A stretch of 64,000 nt of DNA, taken from CAYMEV01 sp964389675 [NCBI: uncultured Candidatus Sumerlaeota bacterium] (lineage in GTDB: Bacteria > CAYMEV01). Made by a program: the position numbers and the translations under genes. The stretch lies in assembly GCA_964389675.1 (NCBI GenBank), contig CAYMEV010000001.1, forward strand, positions 23,665 through 87,664, given 5' to 3'. The notes under the pieces are model-generated. The model worked only from the letters and a program-made list of their open reading frames with translations. It was not told where the DNA came from and made no database searches. Shown here piece by piece: positions 59,254 to 64,000 of this stretch. Position 1 is the first letter of the stretch, and the number at the start of each line of letters is the position of its first letter.

Positions 59254-60904
59254 ATCGATTATGAGATCAAAGAAGCTGGCAGAGTATTCATCCAGGACAA
59301 TACTGATATTTTTACTGCTAATAATTCTATCTTTTTCAGATATTAATGCAAAAGAGAAATTCCTGATAATACATCTTGACGGAATATCGTCAAAAAGCTT
59401 CCATGATGAACTGAATGAAGGGAAAATCCCTAATATTTCTGCTTTTATAAGACAAGGGGCAATTATACCTTATTGTTTAAGCCTGTTCCCCGGGGCCACG
59501 GAGGTCATAGTTCCAAGGCTCAGAGAAGGGATTGACAACAGCAGAGGCGAGCTTATCGGATGGGGCAACTATTACAGGGATACAGGCAGAAGAACAGGAA
59601 AGCCCACTGTATTCGTAAAGCTCAATCAGGCTATGCCAAGAAGGAGCCGAATCAGCTTTCTGTTTGGGATCCCGGGATTGCACTATATTAATGGATATGC
59701 CCTGCTCAATACTGCAGGGCTCTTTGAACTCTATGACATAGTCTATTATTACTGGTTCAGCACCGATACTTTAGGACATCTCCTGGGCAAGCACTATCAG
59801 TTTAGTGACCTTGAGAGGTTTGACAAATTCTTCGGAAGATTATTAAAACTGCTGGATGAAGACATAAATATCATCATATACATGGATCACGGAATGTCAT
59901 TTGAAATTACTGACACACTAAAACCCAGGGATGAGATCCGCAGATATATACCAGAAGACAAAATTCTTGCCATTATCACTCCTAATATTTACCTTAAAGA
60001 CAGCAGCATTGAGAATAAGGACAGGATAAGCCTGGAATTAATCCAAAAGAGCCGGTACGATTTTATCTTCTACAGGATTGATGAACATACTGTAAAGGGT
60101 TTTCACAAGGAATCAGCCTTTTTCTTCAGTGAAAGGGACGGGAAATTTGCATACCATTTTACCCAAAAAGATGTGATGGGATATTCTGAAACAGGATACA
60201 GGGGAGAATACCTGTCAGCCGATGAATGGCTTGGGCTTACCAGAGAACATAAGTTCCCGGGGACGGCTGTAAATATTTTTCGATACCTTCAGAATCCATT
60301 TACAGGCGATATAGTCGCTGTGATAAACCCCCCGGTAATACCTGTCGACCTTCATGCAGTCAGGGCGCATCATGCCGGAATAACGGACACGGACCTGCTG
60401 GTACCTGTTATGCTAAAAGGGCCTGCTCTAAGACATCTGTATGATAAAGAATACCTGTGGCTTCATACACTGTTTCAGAAGATACCTCTTCTGGACTTCA
60501 ATGATAATGTTCCGGAAAGAGAGATGAATCAGATTGCCTACTCTTACAGCTTAAGGGATGATGAAGACCGGAACAATATCTTTCTTTCCATGTCCCCCTC
60601 ATACAGGTGGAGATTCAATGCAAGCTCAGCTGAATGTAATTCCTTCTGGATAGACAGGGATATATTTTCAGGCTATTTTTTAAGATTATGGCTCGGCTCA
60701 GGTATCAGAAGATTTGAATCCGAAACAGGGCCAATTCTGTCCCTGTCCTGCGAATTCAGGATCCAGAAGCTTTCTTTCAATGCATATACATTCTATCCAA
60801 ATGAAAAATCCGCAAATATATATTCACTAAGCTGCAGGTTATCCAGGAATATCTCTCTATGCTGGACATTCCCAAAGAAAATCGGTATTTCCTTTGTATG
60901 GTAG
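59231..60904 (+). CDS. AlkP-superfamily (type I phosphodiesterase-like) membrane protein
   Basis: A 557-residue protein with one N-terminal membrane segment or uncleaved signal (about 22-40). The alkaline-phosphatase fold at about 42-405 shows metal ligands FLIIHLDGISSKSF (Asp), a Thr-bearing LFPGATEVIVPRL loop as the likely nucleophile, STDTLGHLLGKH, IIYMDHGMSFEI (DHG) and a late H-H in VRAHHAGITDTDLLVPVMLKGP. Related enzymes cleave phosphodiesters or modify lipid A and sugars; the substrate is not known. The last 150 residues contain beta strands (SPSYRWRFNASSAECNSFW). Its start overlaps the CDF gene. It ends two bases from the convergent peptidase gene. Confidence 0.8.
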   Translation: MKEIASIKSIMRSKKLAEYSSRTILIFLLLIILSFSDINAKEKFLIIHLDGISSKSFHDELNEGKIPNISAFIRQGAIIPYCLSLFPGATEVIVPRLREGIDNSRGELIGWGNYYRDTGRRTGKPTVFVKLNQAMPRRSRISFLFGIPGLHYINGYALLNTAGLFELYDIVYYYWFSTDTLGHLLGKHYQFSDLERFDKFFGRLLKLLDEDINIIIYMDHGMSFEITDTLKPRDEIRRYIPEDKILAIITPNIYLKDSSIENKDRISLELIQKSRYDFIFYRIDEHTVKGFHKESAFFFSERDGKFAYHFTQKDVMGYSETGYRGEYLSADEWLGLTREHKFPGTAVNIFRYLQNPFTGDIVAVINPPVIPVDLHAVRAHHAGITDTDLLVPVMLKGPALRHLYDKEYLWLHTLFQKIPLLDFNDNVPEREMNQIAYSYSLRDDEDRNNIFLSMSPSYRWRFNASSAECNSFWIDRDIFSGYFLRLWLGSGIRRFESETGPILSLSCEFRIQKLSFNAYTFYPNEKSANIYSLSCRLSRNISLCWTFPKKIGISFVW

Positions 60905-60905
60905 A

Positions 60906-63719
60906 TTACTGCCAGTTAAGCCTTATTCTCCACTCCTGAGACTGCCCGTCAATAAATACCGCCTTAAGGACATAGAAATATATTCCGCCTGGCTTCACAT
61001 TATCATCCCATTGATATAGATATCCCTGTGAAGGCCCTCCCTGTCCAGGAATCAGGCTGGAATTAAGCTTAACAGGGGCATATGATACAAAGGGGCTTAC
61101 CTTCTTGCCTACTATCCTGTAGAGATTATAACCGAGCAGGTTGACTTCAGATAATGTATGCCATTCAATATCCACAATACCCCCGGAACCCAGAGCGCTA
61201 AAATAATCCAGCTGAACTTCATTGGGCAGGGTCTCAGCCTCAAAGAAGAACTCAATATTAAGAATGTCAGAGGCTGAATAAAAGTAGGACATCGAAGATC
61301 CAGACCAGTCAAGAGGATCCCCATCATAGGAGTCTGAATAGGCATATACAGTCCTTATGTCTGCGGAGGCTGTCCAGTAGCATTTTCCGTATTGAGATGT
61401 CCAGGCATTATTGTTAAAGGACAGATCAAGCATTATGTTATCCTGCCCATTATATTCAAAGGGAGTGTCGAAACAGAAGCTGTTTATCCCGGTGGCAGAT
61501 ATTGTTTCATTATTCTGATATACTACAGTCCAGCCGGTATTTTCAAAACTGGCATTGCTGTTATAGTTATCCTTTGATGTGTGCTTAAGCCTGATAGTCC
61601 AGTTATCGAGCTGTCTGCCAGGCAGGCTTGTGACATTTATCGACAGCCCCTTCAGTGTCTGCGGCTGATCCCCCATTTCAGAGGCAGCATAAATAATCTG
61701 TGTCCTGTTATCATGATAATAGGTGTATAGGGGAGCTTTATCCAGGATCACGGTGCCATCACCAATATGAATCCCGCCCATTGTTTTGAAGGAAAGGCAG
61801 TCTGTATTTGCTGTATTGCCTGCAATATCCATTGCATAAATACTGAAATAATAGCTTGTATCCCCTTCCAGGCCGTTTATTTGCCCGCTGTGATCAGTAC
61901 AGAAGCTGTCCTCAATCAATGTATACATATTAAGGTCATCACAGGATAATCCGTAATATATATATGATATTGATTCCTCATTTGTCTGGAATGTAAATCT
62001 TGCACTGCTTCCAGTTATTTCAGTTATAACAGGATCGGACACAGCAGGCCCTGTACAGTCTATAAGGGCTTCAGCAGTCTTGTATTCAGAAGATCCGCCT
62101 CCTGTGTCCTCGTCAAAATACGATACAGTAAGGATATTATTATGGTTTACTTCATAATCAGTTCCAAGCAGTACACTTCCCTCAAAAAATCCGGGCATGG
62201 ATGCAGGATATAGATCAGTATTAATTCCGGCGGTATCCTGATCATGCTTTACATTCACAGAGATATACTCCTGGCCGGCCAGATCAGTGTCGATTACCTG
62301 TATATTCACCTCCGAGCTGCAGCTGTAAATATCGCTGTCAAGCAGGACCATTCCGTCAGAAGTACTGCTTATTATGCCTGCAAGATGCGCGATCGATGCA
62401 ATAGATGCTCTTGCAAAATCCCTGAAATAGTCAAGGTTCAGATACATCAGCCTGTCATTCACGGTATGGTAGTAGGGGTTAAAATCCCCGTCATCCTCTT
62501 CAATGCCCAGGATCGCAGAATACCCGTAATCCCAGAATGATGCGTGATCACTGTATGTAAGACCGTTGGATACTATCTCCGGTACCAGGTTCAGGCTGTA
62601 GATATCTATTATATCTGCCATAGTATCTGCAAGTACCATGGTGGAGGGTATCTGGCTTTCTTTTGCATGAATCCTGATAACAGGATCCCCGGTTGAATCC
62701 CATGCTATCATATCAAGATTAATAACACCTTCTATATCCATTCCTGAATTATAAGCATCCTGGGCATAATATCCGCTCCCGATCAGCCCCTGTTCCTCTC
62801 CGGTCCAGAGAGCATATATGATTGAATAATCAAAAAGGTAATCAGAGAAAAGCTCCGCAGCAAGCATAACAGCTACAGACCCGCTTGCATTGTCATCAGC
62901 ACCGGGGCTTGTTGCACCCGATGGCATGCTGTCAATGTGGGCACATATTATATAGTATTTATCAGGATAGAGGGACCCTTCCTGTTTTGCGATTACATTT
63001 CTCTGTCCGGGTCCTGAAAAATAATGGTACTCCGCATCCAGCCCAAGGCTGGAAAAGAACTCATATGCATACTGGGTAGCCTTTTGTATCCCTTCGGTAT
63101 AATTGGAATTTCTGCTGGTAATAGTATAATCAGACCCTCCTATGCTTACGGGCCATTCCCCGCTAAGGCCGCCGCAGTAGTTATAGACTGCATCATTGTC
63201 AACTGAGCTTATCAGGTCATTTACAACAGGATCAAACTCAACAGTTCTCTCACTGCAGTATTCCGAAGGAATGCTTACAGGTTTTTGAACAAGGAATATT
63301 TTGGCTATCATTATCCCTGTTTCAGGGAGCTTTTCAGCTTCCTGAGCAGTTGAAACAATAATATGATCATCATGGTCTGAAAATATTATATCATAATCCC
63401 TCAGAACTGATGCCCATCCATCCGACCTGGATACATTGAGAATATAATATTCCTTATTTTCTATATTACTGTCAATGATCTCAAATTCAATCCCTTTATT
63501 CCTTAACACGGTGCATTGTTCTGCATTTATGCCAATTACAGCATAATTATTTATATAATCAAAAACAGCAATAGAGCTTTTTTCAATCAGCTCCAGGTAC
63601 TTTAATTCAATTACCGCCATATCGTTATGGATGCAGTTTTCAGCATTAATTGAATAATTCAGGCATGAAAATACCATTAGAAGCATTATAGCGGATAACA
63701 ATATTTTTTTAATTTTCAT
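60906..63719 (-). CDS. Secreted M28-family metallopeptidase with fibronectin-type and C-terminal domains
   Basis: A 937-residue exported protein. Signal peptide about 1-26. After a prodomain-like stretch (about 30-165) the M28 zinc peptidase domain runs from about 180 to 450: the zinc/catalytic sites IICAHIDSMPSG, GADDNASGSVA, LWTGEEQGLIGSGYY, VINLDMIAWD and SDHASFWDYG are all present, so it should be active as an aminopeptidase. A beta-sandwich follows, an Fn3-like domain near 565-645 (STSYYFSIYAMD type motif), another beta region, and an end domain ALGSGGIVDIEWHTLSEVNLLGYNLYRI that is common in secreted proteins of anaerobes. No sorting signal was identified. The upstream gap separates it from another exported protein. 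Confidence 0.9.
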   Translation of the reverse strand: MKIKKILLSAIMLLMVFSCLNYSINAENCIHNDMAVIELKYLELIEKSSIAVFDYINNYAVIGINAEQCTVLRNKGIEFEIIDSNIENKEYYILNVSRSDGWASVLRDYDIIFSDHDDHIIVSTAQEAEKLPETGIMIAKIFLVQKPVSIPSEYCSERTVEFDPVVNDLISSVDNDAVYNYCGGLSGEWPVSIGGSDYTITSRNSNYTEGIQKATQYAYEFFSSLGLDAEYHYFSGPGQRNVIAKQEGSLYPDKYYIICAHIDSMPSGATSPGADDNASGSVAVMLAAELFSDYLFDYSIIYALWTGEEQGLIGSGYYAQDAYNSGMDIEGVINLDMIAWDSTGDPVIRIHAKESQIPSTMVLADTMADIIDIYSLNLVPEIVSNGLTYSDHASFWDYGYSAILGIEEDDGDFNPYYHTVNDRLMYLNLDYFRDFARASIASIAHLAGIISSTSDGMVLLDSDIYSCSSEVNIQVIDTDLAGQEYISVNVKHDQDTAGINTDLYPASMPGFFEGSVLLGTDYEVNHNNILTVSYFDEDTGGGSSEYKTAEALIDCTGPAVSDPVITEITGSSARFTFQTNEESISYIYYGLSCDDLNMYTLIEDSFCTDHSGQINGLEGDTSYYFSIYAMDIAGNTANTDCLSFKTMGGIHIGDGTVILDKAPLYTYYHDNRTQIIYAASEMGDQPQTLKGLSINVTSLPGRQLDNWTIRLKHTSKDNYNSNASFENTGWTVVYQNNETISATGINSFCFDTPFEYNGQDNIMLDLSFNNNAWTSQYGKCYWTASADIRTVYAYSDSYDGDPLDWSGSSMSYFYSASDILNIEFFFEAETLPNEVQLDYFSALGSGGIVDIEWHTLSEVNLLGYNLYRIVGKKVSPFVSYAPVKLNSSLIPGQGGPSQGYLYQWDDNVKPGGIYFYVLKAVFIDGQSQEWRIRLNWQ

Positions 63720-63851
63720 ATGAATTAACCTCCAATAATCCAGGCCATTTTAGCTGAACCAAATGCAGATGCCCCTGTCTTGCTGATATATTAATGGTCA
63801 TTTACTTGCAATCAAAAAGATCATAGATTAAAAGCAATATGCTATTATTAA

Positions 63852-63886
63852 AAAAGCCGGTAAAAATCAAAATAGCACAGGCTTTT
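63852..63886 (-). terminator. Probable intrinsic terminator for the right-edge gene
   Basis: On the minus strand: AAAAGCC (63886-63880), 21-base loop, GGCTTTT (63858-63852) followed by two further T residues then AA (a TTTTTT run). It lies about 40 bases after the stop at 63927. Confidence 0.45.
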
Positions 63887-63926
63887 CAAACCAGTATAAA
63901 TCAAATTTCAGTGTCAGCCAGTTCCC

Positions 63927-64000
63927 CTACAGGCCAACCACATAAAATGATATACCCTCATAGGTCCAGTTTGGAAGCTGAATAACAGTATCCCTTTCTG
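63927..64000 (-). CDS. C-terminal end of a probable secreted protein (partial)
   Basis: The last 24 codons of a minus-strand gene that enters from the right edge; stop TAG at 63929-63927. The reading frame gives an ending DTVIQLPNWTYEGISFYVVGL, beta-rich like the end of a secreted Fn3-type protein. Another frame (to a TGA nearer 63914) is possible, so the frame is uncertain. A terminator-like hairpin follows. Confidence 0.4.
   Translation of the reverse strand, partial: ERDTVIQLPNWTYEGISFYVVGL

Noticed and set aside
1-64000. CRISPR, IS, phage, rRNA or integron elements
   Set aside because: No regularly spaced direct repeats, transposase motifs, att-like duplications or rRNA sequence were seen; repeats found are protein repeats (TPR, HEAT).

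Overview
The window is a gene-dense (about 90% coding), AT-rich stretch of chromosome from a Gram-negative, probably strictly anaerobic bacterium. The Gram-negative call rests on LPS genes: a Kdo transferase (waaA), lpxK, an ADP-heptose-pathway kinase (hldE kinase domain) and an LptE-like lipoprotein. The anaerobic call rests on a 2-oxoacid:ferredoxin oxidoreductase operon with butyrate kinase, a ferredoxin:thioredoxin reductase-rubredoxin fusion and a C_GCAxxG_C_C protein. An MglA-type GTPase, a PEGA-domain Ser/Thr kinase, a TPR-adenylate cyclase and a chemosensory cluster would fit a spirochaete-like or other deep-branching lineage, but no rRNA or marker here fixes the phylum. Arg AGG codons are very frequent and the only tRNA in the window is tRNA-Arg(CCU). 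I saw no insertion sequence, phage, CRISPR array or rRNA.

Layout. 1-3894 (minus): Ser/Thr kinase with PEGA tail, TPR/beta-propeller protein, secreted protein cut by the left edge. 4178-9913 (plus): MglA-like GTPase with long tail, outer-membrane barrel, PlsB acyltransferase, HflX. 9926-15882: bifunctional nuclease-family protein (minus), DEAD-box helicase (plus) with a promoter inside an inverted repeat, miaB and hldE kinase (minus), cysteine synthase-like enzyme (plus). 15899-19734 (minus): envelope operon of a 51-residue membrane protein, waaA, lpxK, low-Mr phosphatase and RimK-like ATP-grasp ligase. 20679-25183 (plus): butyrate kinase, P-loop protein, ferredoxin and three further Vor subunits. 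25300-31430 (plus): a 1675-residue HD/helical-repeat/NadD-type fusion and an LDH/MDH-like dehydrogenase.

31550-37466 (minus): DUF2378/V4R-like protein that seems to start at AUA, a 1382-residue two-cyclase/AAA/TPR protein and a secreted TPR protein. 37927-41723: cysteine desulfurase-SelD fusion (minus), divergent from a membrane rhodanese and MauE/DoxX protein (plus), then LptE. 41720-49052 (minus): chemosensory operon cheA, ExeA-like ATPase, cheW, HEAT protein, cheR, cheY, with no receptor, cheB or cheD in the window. 49271-50455 (plus): soluble histidine kinase with a cyclic-nucleotide-binding domain. 50484-54489: beta-lactamase-like hydrolase, TraB/GumN lipoprotein, C_GCAxxG_C_C protein, small lipoprotein. 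54766-60904 (plus): FmdB, acylphosphatase, apt, tRNA-Arg, glgA, glutaredoxin, FTR-rubredoxin, zinc-type CDF transporter with a natural His6 start, AlkP-superfamily enzyme. 60906-63719 (minus): secreted M28 peptidase, then the end of another gene at the right edge.

How they may work together. Vor plus Buk would make ATP from branched-chain 2-oxoacids. The desulfurase-SelD fusion with the divergent rhodanese points to selenium or sulfur handling. The two-domain cyclase and the cyclic-nucleotide-binding kinase may form a cAMP circuit (inference). The strongest odd signals are two genes whose conserved N-termini lie upstream of any ATG, GTG or TTG, the desulfurase-SelD fusion, the giant HD/NadD protein, the receptor-less Che cluster with an ExeA-type ATPase, and the uncharacterised P-loop protein in the buk-vor operon.
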